From Brucella tritici (GTDB lineage: Bacteria > Pseudomonadota > Alphaproteobacteria > Rhizobiales > Rhizobiaceae), in assembly GCF_902825325.1 (NCBI RefSeq), contig NZ_CADEAR010000007.1, forward strand, positions 62,001-126,000: a DNA stretch of 64,000 nucleotides, given 5' to 3'. Both the position numbers and the translations under genes were made by a program. Below the pieces are notes generated by a model. That model was not told where the DNA came from. It made no database searches and saw only the letters and a program-made list of their open reading frames with translations. This document shows positions 47,248 through 56,287 of this stretch, piece after piece (position 1 is the stretch's first letter; every line of letters starts with the position of its first letter).

Positions 47248-47263
47248 GCAACCATTAAGTTGC
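47248..47263 (+). promoter_or_regulatory. Candidate HxlR operator O2 before the SRPBCC gene
   Basis: GCAAC-CATTAA-GTTGC inside the longer palindrome TTGGCAAC...GTTGCCAA. It ends 7 bases before the GGAGG of the SRPBCC gene, so binding would block initiation. Confidence 0.6.
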
Positions 47264-47284
47264 CAATTACGGAGGATTCATATC

Positions 47285-47752
47285 ATGACCATTGCAAGCA
47301 ATACTGACCGCATCGTGAAGACCGTCGACATTCATGCAGGGATCGACCGCGTATGGCGCGCCCTTACCGATCATGAAGAGTTTGGAAGCTGGTTTCAGGT
47401 CAAGATCGACGGGCCATTCATCGTCGGCACCCGTTCGACTGGCCATATCACCTATCCCGGTTTCGAGCACGAGCCTTGGGAATCCTTCATCAAGGAAATG
47501 AAGGCACCGAGCTATTTTGCCTTCACTTGGCATCCCTATGCGGTGGACCACAACATTGATTATTCCAAGGAGCCGCCGACGCTGGTGGAATTCAGATTGG
47601 AAACGGTCGAGACCGGAACGCGGCTGACTGTGATCGAAAGCGGTTTCGACGCCCTGCCTGCTGAACGCCGCCCGCTGGCGTTGCGGATGAACGAAGGCGG
47701 CTGGGAGGAGCAAGTCGGCAACATCAAAAGACACGTCGAAAATGAACGATAG
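47285..47752 (+). CDS. SRPBCC (START/Bet v1-like) domain protein
   Basis: 155 residues of the AHSA1/SRPBCC type: VKTVDIHAGIDRVWRALTDHEEFGSWF, GHITYPGFEHEPW and a C-terminal GGWEEQVGNIKRH. It has a hydrophobic cavity for an unknown ligand. It overlaps the following ArsR gene by 11 bases. Two candidate HxlR operators precede it. GGAGG at 47271-47275 fixes the start. Confidence 0.9.
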   Translation: MTIASNTDRIVKTVDIHAGIDRVWRALTDHEEFGSWFQVKIDGPFIVGTRSTGHITYPGFEHEPWESFIKEMKAPSYFAFTWHPYAVDHNIDYSKEPPTLVEFRLETVETGTRLTVIESGFDALPAERRPLALRMNEGGWEEQVGNIKRHVENER

Positions 47753-48077
47753 GCAAGCTGTGACCGGCACGGATATGTCTATGGTTTTCGCGGCGCTCGC
47801 CGATCCGACCCGGCTGGCGCTCATCGAAACCCTGAGTGATGGTGAAAGCCGCTCAATTGTGGCGCTGTCGCAAAATGGCAGCATTACCCGGCAGGCAGTC
47901 ACCAAGCACCTGACAGTGCTGGAACAGGCAAAACTGGTCGAGCGGGAAAAGGTCGGACGGGAAAGCAGGTTTCGCCTGCATCCCGCACCACTGATCGACG
48001 CCCGTGCCTATCTCGCAACCGTTTCCAGCCAATGGGATGATGCTCTCCAGCGTCTGCGCCGGTTTGTCGAGGATTAG
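47742..48077 (+). CDS. ArsR-family transcriptional regulator
   Basis: 111 residues, winged helix: MVFAALADPTRLALIETLSDGESRSIVAL and ITRQAVTKHLTVLEQAKLVEREKVGRE. No metal-binding cysteines, so it is the metal-free kind often paired with SRPBCC genes. It overlaps the SRPBCC gene by 11 bases. Confidence 0.9.
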   Translation: MNDRQAVTGTDMSMVFAALADPTRLALIETLSDGESRSIVALSQNGSITRQAVTKHLTVLEQAKLVEREKVGRESRFRLHPAPLIDARAYLATVSSQWDDALQRLRRFVED

Positions 48078-48160
48078 AGCATGTCGCGGAAAAGTGGGAA
48101 CCGGTTTTCCGATGACGACATGCGTAAAAACAAACAGTTAGAGCGCGACGCGCTCTAACG
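48078..48160. repeat. RIME-like repeat between ArsR and GNAT genes
   Basis: AGCATGTCGCGGAAAAGTGGGAACCGGTTTTCCG...GACATGCG, then AGAGCGCGACGCGCTCTAAC (a palindrome). It fits the RIME1 type of rhizobia and reaches the end of the convergent GNAT gene. Confidence 0.65.
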
Positions 48161-48562
48161 CTGGTTGAAAAGCAACGAGGATGTACCCTTCACAAAGCCA
48201 AGCTTCTCGTAGAACGGCACAAGCCGTTCCGGGCAGTAGAGCTCAAAGCTTTTCACACGCTGCAGCTTTTCATGGCTGACAATGCGTTCCACGAGAGCTT
48301 GTCCCAGCCCCTGCCCCCGATGCTTCTCCGACACAATCACATCGAATATCAGCGCCTTAAAAGTGTAGTCGGTGAGAACGCGGGCGAAACCTGCAATCCC
48401 GCCTTTTGCATCGAGGCAGAAGAGAAGCAAATCGCAATGGGCCAGCATATGCGTGACCTCATCCAGCGTCCGCTCGCTCGTCCACCATTCTTTACTATAA
48501 AACTCATGAAATTCGCGATATTGCTCGGGTGCGAGTTTCTCCACCCATTGAAAATCAGTCAC
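48155..48562 (-). CDS. GNAT-family N-acetyltransferase
   Basis: 135 residues. IFDVIVSEKHRGQGLGQALVERIVSH is the acetyl-CoA-binding V-x-x-x-x-R/Q-G-x-G-x-A motif, and VPFYEKLGFVKG ends the fold. The substrate is unknown. Divergent from the glyoxalase gene at 48612. The last codons border a dispersed repeat. Confidence 0.9.
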   Translation of the reverse strand: MTDFQWVEKLAPEQYREFHEFYSKEWWTSERTLDEVTHMLAHCDLLLFCLDAKGGIAGFARVLTDYTFKALIFDVIVSEKHRGQGLGQALVERIVSHEKLQRVKSFELYCPERLVPFYEKLGFVKGTSSLLFNQR

Positions 48563-48611
48563 GAATTGCCTCTCCCGTTCGTTGAACTATCAGTCGCAAA
48601 GGCGTTTCAGA

Positions 48612-48986
48612 ATGGCAATTCAGTTTGAGCAGACCTGTCCGATCTTTCGCATTTTCGACATTGAAAAGGCCCGCGAATTCTATCTCGGCTTTCTCGGATT
48701 CAACCTGGATTGGGAGCATCGCTTTGCCGAGGGAATGCCGCTTTATATGCAGGTTTCCCGCAGCGGGCTTGCCCTGCATCTTAGCGAACATCACGGCGAC
48801 GGAAGCCCCGGCGCGAATATTTTCGTGCGCATGCAGGGTGTCGAGGAACTGCATAAGGAGATTAACGCGCGCGGCTACCGTTTCATGCGGCCGGGAATCG
48901 AGAATGAGCCGTGGGGCCGCGTGATGACGGTCATCGACCCTTTCGGCAATCGTATCCAGTTCTGCGAAGGTCCGCACGACGAATAA
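48612..48986 (+). CDS. Glyoxalase-superfamily protein (bleomycin-resistance-like)
   Basis: 124 residues: CPIFRIFDIEKAREFYLGFLGF, LHLSEHHGDGSPGANIFVR and MTVIDPFGNRIQFCE, the fold of VOC proteins that includes bleomycin-binding proteins. Metal or drug binding is not evident. ATG 48612 is the family start; an AAAGG lies somewhat far upstream. Confidence 0.87.
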   Translation: MAIQFEQTCPIFRIFDIEKAREFYLGFLGFNLDWEHRFAEGMPLYMQVSRSGLALHLSEHHGDGSPGANIFVRMQGVEELHKEINARGYRFMRPGIENEPWGRVMTVIDPFGNRIQFCEGPHDE

Positions 48987-48992
48987 ACAAAA

Positions 48993-49022
48993 ACACCCGC
49001 TGGCGAACCGGCGGGTGTCTTG
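48993..49022 (+). terminator. Hairpin terminator after the glyoxalase gene
   Basis: ACACCCGC, 10-base loop, GCGGGTGT then CTTGATT: a modest T tail, 7 bases after the stop. Confidence 0.65.
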
Positions 49023-49024
49023 AT

Positions 49025-49136
49025 TCTAGAGCATTTCCTGTTTTGATTGAATCATTGCAAATGCTCTATCTGTTTGTTTTTACGCATGTCTTTATCCCGA
49101 AACCGGTTCCCACTTTCGGGAGACATGCTCTAGCTC
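49025..49136. repeat. RIME-like compound repeat
   Basis: CTAGAGCATTTCCTGTTTTGATT...CAAATGCTCTA, then ACGCATGTC...CCCGAAACCGGTTCCCACTTTCGGGAGACATGCTCTAG. The second part is the inverted AAAGTGGGAACCGGTTT unit. It fills the gap before aapP. Confidence 0.65.
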
Positions 49137-49146
49137 AAAAATCCGA

Positions 49147-49962
49147 TCAGTGCAGGATCTGGCTCAGGAACAGCTTGGTGCGTTCATGCTGCGGATTGTC
49201 GAAGAACTGGTCCGGCGAGTTCTGTTCAACGATCTGGCCCTGATCCATGAAGATCACGCGATTGGCAACCTGACGGGCAAAGCCCATTTCGTGCGTCACG
49301 CAGATCATGGTCATGCCTTCGGCAGCAAGGCTCACCATCGTATCGAGCACTTCCTTGACCATTTCCGGATCGAGAGCCGATGTCGGTTCGTCGAACAGCA
49401 TGACTTTCGGGTTCATGCACAATGCACGGGCAATCGCCACGCGCTGCTGCTGGCCACCTGAAAGCTGGCCCGGATATTTGTTGGCCTGTTCCGGAATCTT
49501 CACGCGGGCCAGATAATGCATGGCGATTTCTTCCGCCTGCTTCTTCGGCATCTTGCGAACCCAGATCGGGGCAAGCGTGCAGTTTTCCAGAATGGTCAGA
49601 TGCGGGAAGAGGTTGAAGTGCTGGAATACCATGCCAACTTCACGACGCACTTCATCGATCTTCTTGAGGTCGCTGGTCAGTTCGATGTTGTCGACAACGA
49701 TCTTGCCCTTCTGGTGTTCTTCCAGACGGTTGATGCAGCGGATCATGGTCGATTTGCCCGATCCAGACGGTCCCGCCACAACGATGCGCTCGCCGCGCAT
49801 GACCTTCAGATTGATGTCCCGCAGGACGTGGAACTCACCATACCACTTATGCATATTGGTGATTTCTATGGCGACATCGGTTTTGGAAACCTGCATCTTC
49901 GAACGGTCGACTTCCACTCCGAGCTCGGATTGCGGGAGGGCGCTTTGTGCACTCATTTCCAT
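49147..49962 (-). CDS. aapP: General L-amino-acid ABC transporter, ATP-binding protein
   Basis: 271 residues. It has Walker [10 protein letters not shown], signature [15 protein letters not shown], Walker [13 protein letters not shown] and switch His in CVTHEMGF. An N-terminal extension of about 30 residues precedes the core. It powers the Aap system, last gene of aapJQMP, 14 bases after aapM. Confidence 0.95.
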   Translation of the reverse strand: MEMSAQSALPQSELGVEVDRSKMQVSKTDVAIEITNMHKWYGEFHVLRDINLKVMRGERIVVAGPSGSGKSTMIRCINRLEEHQKGKIVVDNIELTSDLKKIDEVRREVGMVFQHFNLFPHLTILENCTLAPIWVRKMPKKQAEEIAMHYLARVKIPEQANKYPGQLSGGQQQRVAIARALCMNPKVMLFDEPTSALDPEMVKEVLDTMVSLAAEGMTMICVTHEMGFARQVANRVIFMDQGQIVEQNSPDQFFDNPQHERTKLFLSQILH

Positions 49963-49976
49963 TATTCCCTTTATTC

Positions 49977-51140
49977 TTATCGTTTATGACCCGTGTCGAG
50001 CCGTCGTTCCATGAATATAGAGTATCGCGACATTGCGAAACAGAAAATCCAGAAAACGAAGCCCGCAAAGATCAGACCGGTAGCAGGCGTCTGTGGAGAA
50101 GCCCAATTGGCATCGGAAAAATTCTGACGGACGATGCCCAGCAGGTCGAACATGCCGATGATGTAGACAAGGCTTGTATCCTTGAAGAGACCGATGAAGG
50201 TGTTGACGATACCCGGAATGACCAGCTTCAGCGCTTGCGGCAGGACGATCAGTCCCGTCTTCTGCCAGTAGCTGAGACCCAGCGCATCCGCGCCTTCATA
50301 CTGCCCACGCGGGATAGCCTGAAGACCGCCGCGCACCACTTCTGCCATATAGGCCGATGCGAACAGCGCCACGCCGATGAGCGCACGCAGCAGCTTGTCG
50401 AAAGTCACGCCCGGCGGCAGGAACAAAGGCAGCATGACACTTGCCATGAACAACACCGTCACCAGCGGAACGCCGCGCACCATTTCGATGAAGATGATCG
50501 AGAAGGTCTTGATGACAGGCAGTTTTGAACGGCGTCCGAGCGCGAGCACGATACCAAGCGGCAGCGACACGGCGATGCCGACAAAGGACAGCACAAGCGT
50601 GACCAGAAGTCCGCCCCAGAGCGGGGTTTCCACGTAAGGAAGGCCGAACCAGCCGCCGACCAGCAGGAAGAAGGCGACAACCGGGAACACGAAGAAGAAC
50701 AGGATCGCATTGAGAGCCTTCTTCGGGGCCTTCGGAATCAGCAGCGGCACAAGCAGGACGACGAAGATCAATGCCGTCAGATTGACACGCCAGCGTTCGG
50801 AAATCGGATAGCGGCCATAGATGAACTGCTCATATTTCGCGTTCACGAATGCCCAGCAGGCACCCGACCAGCCTTCCGGTTGCGTGCCGCCCTGCGCGAC
50901 GGTCAGGCACGCCGTGCGATCCGCACCGGTCCAAACGGCCTTGAAGAACAGCCACTCGATGATCGGCGGAAGGAACCATGCCACGGCAAGCAAGCCGAGA
51001 ATGGTCAGCGCCGCATCGACAGGCGTTGCGAACAGATTGACGCGCAGCCAGTGTGAAAAGCCCTGCACGGAGCGTGGCGGCGCTTCGCCATCCACCATAT
51101 GCGTGCGGACATATTGGAGATTTGCGTTTTCCATTGTCAT
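49977..51140 (-). CDS. aapM: General L-amino-acid ABC transporter permease AapM
   Basis: 387 residues. N-terminal helices and a large loop ([19 protein letters not shown]) precede the permease core, with the EAA loop around [32 protein letters not shown]. AapM and AapQ form the heteromeric channel. Its ATG overlaps the aapQ TGA by four bases. Confidence 0.95.
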   Translation of the reverse strand: MTMENANLQYVRTHMVDGEAPPRSVQGFSHWLRVNLFATPVDAALTILGLLAVAWFLPPIIEWLFFKAVWTGADRTACLTVAQGGTQPEGWSGACWAFVNAKYEQFIYGRYPISERWRVNLTALIFVVLLVPLLIPKAPKKALNAILFFFVFPVVAFFLLVGGWFGLPYVETPLWGGLLVTLVLSFVGIAVSLPLGIVLALGRRSKLPVIKTFSIIFIEMVRGVPLVTVLFMASVMLPLFLPPGVTFDKLLRALIGVALFASAYMAEVVRGGLQAIPRGQYEGADALGLSYWQKTGLIVLPQALKLVIPGIVNTFIGLFKDTSLVYIIGMFDLLGIVRQNFSDANWASPQTPATGLIFAGFVFWIFCFAMSRYSIFMERRLDTGHKR

Positions 51141-52330
51141 CTCTCCACCAGCGCCATCCTGGCGTTGAACCAGTTCATCAGGCTGGACACAATCAGGCTG
51201 ATGCCCAGGTAGATCACCATCCAGATCGCCACGACTTCGACCGATTGACCGGTCTGGTTGAGGATCGTGCCGCCTACGGCGACAAGATCGGGATAGCCGA
51301 TGGCAATGGCGAGCGACGAGTTCTTGATAAGGTTCAGATACTGGCTCGAGAGCGGCGGAATGATGATGCGCAGCGCCTGTGGCACGATGATGAGACGCAT
51401 CGTCTGACCGGGACGCAAGCCCACTGCATAGGCCGCCTCGGTCTGCCCTTTGTTGACGCCCAGAACGCCAGCGCGAACCGTCTCAGCAATAAAGGACGCC
51501 GTGTAGAAGGAAAGCGCCAGAAACAGGGCCAGAAACTCCGGCTTGATCTGCGCGCCGCCGGTCAGATTGAAGGTTCCAAGCTTCGGCGAATCGAACGAAA
51601 CCGGAAAACCGGTCGCGATCAGCGCCAGTATTGGCAAGCCGATAATCAGGGCGGCGGACACGCGTATCGTATGAAAGGACTTGCCGGTTGCCATCTGGCG
51701 GCGTCTTGCCCAGCGCGCAACGATGATAGATGCCACGATGCCGACGAGAAGCGCCACAGGCAGAAGCCACGCCCCCTCGCCCCAGACAGGAGCGGGCATG
51801 AAGAAGCCGCGATTGTTGAGGTAGGTGCCGAGCGGAAGTGCAAAACTTTCACGTGCCTGCGGCAGGACCGACAGAACACCGAAATACCAGAAGAAGATGA
51901 CGAGCAGCGGCGGAATATTGCGGAAGACTTCCACATAAACCGTGCAGATCTTGCGGATCAGCCAGTTGCGCGAAAGGCGCCCGATACCAACCAGAAACCC
52001 GATGATCGATGCCGTAATGACACCGAGCAAGGCCACATAAAGCGTATTCACGAGGCCGACCAGAAAAGCCCGGCCATAGTTCGAATCGCTGTTGTACTGA
52101 ATGAGGGTCTGGCTGATATCAAAGCCGGCGCGCCCATTGAGAAAACCGAAGCCGGACGCAATGTTTGCGCGCTGCAGATTGGTGATCGTGTTGCCAACGA
52201 TCCAGTAGATTGCGCCAATGACCGCGCCAAAGACAATGACCTGATAGAAGATGCCGCGAATCCGCGGATCGTACAGGAGCGAAGTTCCGCCGCTGTCCTG
52301 GCGACGTTCAGTTGCAGAATAGGAAGCCAT
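51137..52330 (-). CDS. aapQ: General L-amino-acid ABC transporter permease AapQ
   Basis: 397 residues. Motifs are [16 protein letters not shown]-type [33 protein letters not shown] (the EAA loop) and a long middle loop typical of AapQ. The frame extends to 52399, but ATG 52330 with AGGAAA is the family start. It follows aapJ after 299 bases, in which a stabilising hairpin sits. Confidence 0.95.
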   Translation of the reverse strand: MASYSATERRQDSGGTSLLYDPRIRGIFYQVIVFGAVIGAIYWIVGNTITNLQRANIASGFGFLNGRAGFDISQTLIQYNSDSNYGRAFLVGLVNTLYVALLGVITASIIGFLVGIGRLSRNWLIRKICTVYVEVFRNIPPLLVIFFWYFGVLSVLPQARESFALPLGTYLNNRGFFMPAPVWGEGAWLLPVALLVGIVASIIVARWARRRQMATGKSFHTIRVSAALIIGLPILALIATGFPVSFDSPKLGTFNLTGGAQIKPEFLALFLALSFYTASFIAETVRAGVLGVNKGQTEAAYAVGLRPGQTMRLIIVPQALRIIIPPLSSQYLNLIKNSSLAIAIGYPDLVAVGGTILNQTGQSVEVVAIWMVIYLGISLIVSSLMNWFNARMALVER

Positions 52331-52579
52331 ATGTTTCCTGTGCCTCTCGGCTGGCTGCATCGACGTCGAGCAGGAAAAGCTGCCATATCTGCGGAGCAAT
52401 TCCTGAAATCAAGGCATCGAATGCCGAACCGTTCGGTCTTGCCATCCCCTGTTCAGGCTCATCTCGAGCTTGCGGGCCTGCAAGACGCGGTTGAATTCCA
52501 AAATGCAGCTTGTCAGCATTCAAATGCGCGCATGACGCACGGCCAATAGCAAACGGACAAACTGCCGAGCCGACAAATC

Positions 52580-52603
52580 CGGCGGGCGCTGCTGCACCCG
52601 CCG
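52580..52603 (-). other. Mid-operon hairpin after aapJ
   Basis: CGGCGGG, 10-base loop, CCCGCCG, 26 bases past the aapJ stop on the minus strand, with no U tail. Such stems often protect the abundant binding-protein message and reduce read-through to the permease genes. The remaining gap of about 250 bases to aapQ shows no gene. Confidence 0.6.
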
Positions 52604-52629
52604 ATAATCAGTCTGGAGAGTAAGGTCCG

Positions 52630-53661
52630 TTAGCGCACAGGGATGCCATATTGCAGGCCGCCCTTGTTCCACTGGGCATTGATGCCACGGGCAATCTTGA
52701 GCGGGCTGCTGGCGCCGATATTACGCTCGAAGATTTCGCCGTAGTTGCCGACGCCCTTCACGATCTTCACCACCCAATCATTGTCGAGACCGAGATCGGT
52801 ACCGATCTTCGTGTCTGCTTCCACGCCGAGAAGACGCTTGACGTCCGGGTTGTCGGACTTCTTCATCTCTTCGACATTGGCCTGCGTAATACCGTATTCC
52901 TCGGCGTTGAGCAGCGCATTATGGGTCCAGCGAACGACGTCCGCCCACTTGGAATCGCCCTGACGAACGGTCAGACCGAATGGCTCCTTGGAGATGATTT
53001 CCGGCAAGATGACGTGATCGTCCGGATTGGCAAGCGCCAGACGAACCCCGTAGAGGCTGGACTGGTCGGTCGTATAGGCGTCGCAACGACCGGAATCGTA
53101 GGCGGCATTGGCTTCTTCGATCTTCTCGAAGACAACCGGATTATATTCCATCTTATTGGCGCGGAAATAGTCGGCCATGTTCAACTCGGTCGTCGTACCG
53201 GCCTGAACGCAGATGGAAGCGCCGGAAAGCTGCAATGCGGAATTGATGCCCGACAGCTTCTTCGAATTAATCATGAAACCCTGGCCATCAAAATAGTTGA
53301 TGCCAGCAAAATCGAGACCGAGCGCAGTATCGCGGCTGATGGTCCAGGTCGTGTTACGGATCAGGACGTCCACTTCACCCGACTGCAGTGCGGTGAAACG
53401 CTCTTTTGCGTTAAGAGGGGTGAACTTCACCTTGGTCGGATCACCAAAAATCGCAGAAGCCACAGCGCGGCAATAGTCTACGTCGAAACCGGACCACTCG
53501 CCCTTGTCGTTGGGCGAAGCGAAGCCAAGAAGACCCGTATTAACGCCGCACTGCAGAAAACCTTTCGCCTTCACGTCGGAAAGCGTGTCAGCGGATGCTC
53601 CCGAAGCGACGCCAAACAGCGCTGCCGCACCCAATACACCCGTCATAAGAGTTTTTTTCAT
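52630..53661 (-). CDS. aapJ: General L-amino-acid ABC transporter, periplasmic binding protein
   Basis: 343 residues. The signal peptide ends near ASGASADTL. The SBP-3 fold shows GFLQCGVNTGLLGFASPNDKGEW, GFDVDYCRAVASAIFGD and TTWTISRDTALGLDFAG. It binds a wide range of L-amino acids in rhizobia (AapJ). First gene of the operon; MKKTLMTG is the start, the longer frame has no support. Confidence 0.96.
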   Translation of the reverse strand: MKKTLMTGVLGAAALFGVASGASADTLSDVKAKGFLQCGVNTGLLGFASPNDKGEWSGFDVDYCRAVASAIFGDPTKVKFTPLNAKERFTALQSGEVDVLIRNTTWTISRDTALGLDFAGINYFDGQGFMINSKKLSGINSALQLSGASICVQAGTTTELNMADYFRANKMEYNPVVFEKIEEANAAYDSGRCDAYTTDQSSLYGVRLALANPDDHVILPEIISKEPFGLTVRQGDSKWADVVRWTHNALLNAEEYGITQANVEEMKKSDNPDVKRLLGVEADTKIGTDLGLDNDWVVKIVKGVGNYGEIFERNIGASSPLKIARGINAQWNKGGLQYGIPVR

Positions 53662-54114
53662 CTGGCCTGCAACCTTTTTGTTCCCTGGAGAGCGCCGAAC
53701 CATTGGTTCATGGCGTCTCTTGTTGCTTTATTTTTTGCATAAACCCGTTGGAAAAGCCGCGTGACCTCCCAAGCCCATGCCCTACAGCAGATTGCCCTCG
53801 CCCGAGACCGCTTTCGGTCTTCGATTTTTGTTTTTGAGCGCAGTGACAAACCTGTCGCCTTCACGGGTCTTATCGAAGGCGAATTTTTGCCGTTGGTCAA
53901 GGCATTAACGCAGTCCGGTGAGCAGGCTTTTAAAAAAGATGAGGGACAAATATTTGAAAATTTACACGGTTTCCCGATTTCTGGGTAGGCGGCTTCACTC
54001 ATAAAACCCATGCCGCCCCATCGCAAAGAAAAGCAATATAATTCAATTAATACAAATATTTATATGACACTACCATCCTAGATAGCCACACCGGACAACA
54101 ACCTTTGCGGGAAA
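53662..54114. other. Promoter region of aapJ and gap to the PAP2 gene
   Basis: No reliable gene. A GTG-started 75-codon frame (53761-53988) has no homologous feel and no good SD. The stretch 54025-54110 is AT-rich. Confidence 0.4.
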
Positions 54115-54894
54115 TCAGATGCGCGGCATCGCGCTATCGTCATCCAAAGAAAAAATAATATTTCGCGTCGCCATATAGCGGGCCACCCACCAGGTCGTGA
54201 CGAATCCAATTGCCAGACCGGCGACAACGTCCGTCGGATAATGTGCTCCGGCGGCAAGTCTGCTGATCCCGAAGAGAATACAGATGAGGACTGTCAGGAT
54301 GCGCCAGCGCGGCAGGAATATCCAAAGCGAAACCATCATGATGCCAGCCATCATGGAATGGCCGGATGGGAAGCTTTCATAGAGAAACTGCCCCTTGAAA
54401 GGCGAGAAATAAGCCGCCCCCACGTCATCAAGCAGGAAGGGACGCGCGCGGCCAATGGCGAGTTTGCCGATTTCGACCGGCACGCTCGCGACAACGATTG
54501 AAGTCAGCACGAGTGTTGCCCAGCTATGGAGTTTCACGAACCACGATCTGGCCCGCGATCTGACATTGTCGCGCAGTTTCGGCGAAAGCAGTACCGCGGT
54601 GACGAGCCACACGACGATGCCGATTGCCAGCCAGACAATGGTGCGAATCGCATCGGTCACCGCACGCAGGAATTCCATGATGACATTGGTACTTTGCGCA
54701 GTGACGCGGACAATGTCGGCATCCCACAGGTGCAGCACAAGAATAATGAACGGTAGAAGCACGACAATCGCGGTCATTTCAAGTGTCCAGGAGGACGGCG
54801 CGCCCTTGTAAGCCGGGCGTATAAGAGCTTGAAGGAGTTCCAGTGCGGCGCGAAAGGGATAAACAAAAATGCTGCCCGTGCTTGACCCGGTCAT
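54115..54894 (-). CDS. PAP2-family membrane phosphatase
   Basis: 259 residues with six membrane helices. The three phosphatase motifs are present: KLAIGRARP, FPSGHSMMAG and SRLAAGAHYPTDVVAG, with catalytic histidines in the last two. Likely substrate is a lipid phosphate (undecaprenyl-PP, PA or a lipid A phosphate), not decidable. Confidence 0.9.
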   Translation of the reverse strand: MTGSSTGSIFVYPFRAALELLQALIRPAYKGAPSSWTLEMTAIVVLLPFIILVLHLWDADIVRVTAQSTNVIMEFLRAVTDAIRTIVWLAIGIVVWLVTAVLLSPKLRDNVRSRARSWFVKLHSWATLVLTSIVVASVPVEIGKLAIGRARPFLLDDVGAAYFSPFKGQFLYESFPSGHSMMAGIMMVSLWIFLPRWRILTVLICILFGISRLAAGAHYPTDVVAGLAIGFVTTWWVARYMATRNIIFSLDDDSAMPRI

Positions 54895-55117
54895 AACAGA
54901 AATATCCTTTCAAACGCATCTTACGCAATAAACGGCACGCGAGGTTGCATACAGACCGCGTGCATTCTATCCAAGTATTCAAAGTTTCCGCCGCAAACGG
55001 AATCGCAGATCTTTTTGCCGCAGCCGACCTTGATGCGACCCGGCAGAATCCTCTCTTTCGAGAATCGGCGGGCGAGAATCAGTGGGACAGCATGCAACAT
55101 GGTCTGGAGGCATTTTC

Positions 55118-56287
55118 GTGACTAAGCAGCAGGGCAAGACAGAGAAGCTGGGTGTAAACACACGGCTGACACACGACGGTTATCAGCCGCGCGATTATCA
55201 TGGTTTCGTCAACCCACCCGTTGTCCGTGCCTCAACCGTGCTTTTCCCCGATGCGGAAACAATGGCGACCGGCAACCAGAAATACACCTATGGTACGCGC
55301 GGCACGCCCACCAGCGATGCATTGTGCGCGGCCATCGATGCGCTGGAAGGCTCGGCAGGTACGGTCTGCGTGCCGTCAGGGCTTGCTGCTGTAACCATTC
55401 CGCTTCTGGCCTTCCTGTCGCCGGGCGATCACGCGCTGTTCGTCGATTCGATCTATAATCCCACCCGGCATTTTGCCGATACGATCCTGAAGCGCATGGG
55501 CGTGGACGTCGAGTATTACGATCCGGAGATCGGTTCCGGCATCGCGAAGCTGATGCGCCCGAACACCAAGGTTGTGTTCACCGAATCGCCTGCCTCGAAC
55601 ACGTTCGAAATGCAGGACATTCCAGCCATCGCTGAAGAGGCCCACAAGGGCGGTGCCATCGTCATGATGGACAATACCTGGGCTACCCCACTTTATTTCA
55701 AGGCACTCGATTTCGGCGTGGACATCACCATCCACGCCTCGACAAAATATCCATCCGGTCATTCGGATATTTTGTTTGGCACGGTTTCGGCCAACGAAAA
55801 ATGCTGGTCGCAGCTTCTGGAAACGCACGGAACACTTGGACTGTGCACATCGGCAGACGACACCTATCAGATCCTGCGCGGCATGCGCACCATGGGCGTG
55901 CGGCTGGAACATCACCGCAAGAGCGCACTGGAAGTTGCGCGATGGCTTGAGAAACACCCTGCCGTCGACCGTGTTCTGCATCCGGCACTGGAAAGCCATC
56001 CCGGCCACGAAATCTGGAAGCGGGACTTTTCCGGCTCGTCGGGCATTTTCTCCATCGTGCTTGCAAGTGGCGGGCAGAAGGAAGCCCATGCCTTCCTCGA
56101 TGCGCTGGAGATTTTCGGTCTAGGCTATTCCTGGGGCGGTTATGAAAGCCTCGCGGTTCATGTGCGTCTCAATGACCGGACCGTAGCCAAGGGTGACTAT
56201 CCGGGACCGGTGATCCGCCTGCAGATCGGTCTGGAAGACGTGCCGGATATCATTGCCGATCTCGAAAAAGGCTTTGCAGCGATCTAA
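55118..56287 (+). CDS. metC: Cystathionine beta-lyase
   Basis: 389 residues, PLP enzyme of the Cys/Met family. The PLP lysine is in HASTKYPSGHSD, preceded by MMDNTWATPLYF and the YTYGTRGTPTSDAL loop. It splits cystathionine to homocysteine. GTG 55118 is the start because GGAGG (55106-55110) is perfectly spaced; the longer GTG at 55082 has none. Its last four bases overlap the convergent AI-2E-family gene. Confidence 0.92.
   Translation: MTKQQGKTEKLGVNTRLTHDGYQPRDYHGFVNPPVVRASTVLFPDAETMATGNQKYTYGTRGTPTSDALCAAIDALEGSAGTVCVPSGLAAVTIPLLAFLSPGDHALFVDSIYNPTRHFADTILKRMGVDVEYYDPEIGSGIAKLMRPNTKVVFTESPASNTFEMQDIPAIAEEAHKGGAIVMMDNTWATPLYFKALDFGVDITIHASTKYPSGHSDILFGTVSANEKCWSQLLETHGTLGLCTSADDTYQILRGMRTMGVRLEHHRKSALEVARWLEKHPAVDRVLHPALESHPGHEIWKRDFSGSSGIFSIVLASGGQKEAHAFLDALEIFGLGYSWGGYESLAVHVRLNDRTVAKGDYPGPVIRLQIGLEDVPDIIADLEKGFAAI

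Noticed and set aside
53761-53988. 75-codon GTG-started frame between aapJ and the PAP2 gene
   Set aside because: No ribosome site and no family resemblance; lies in the aapJ promoter region.
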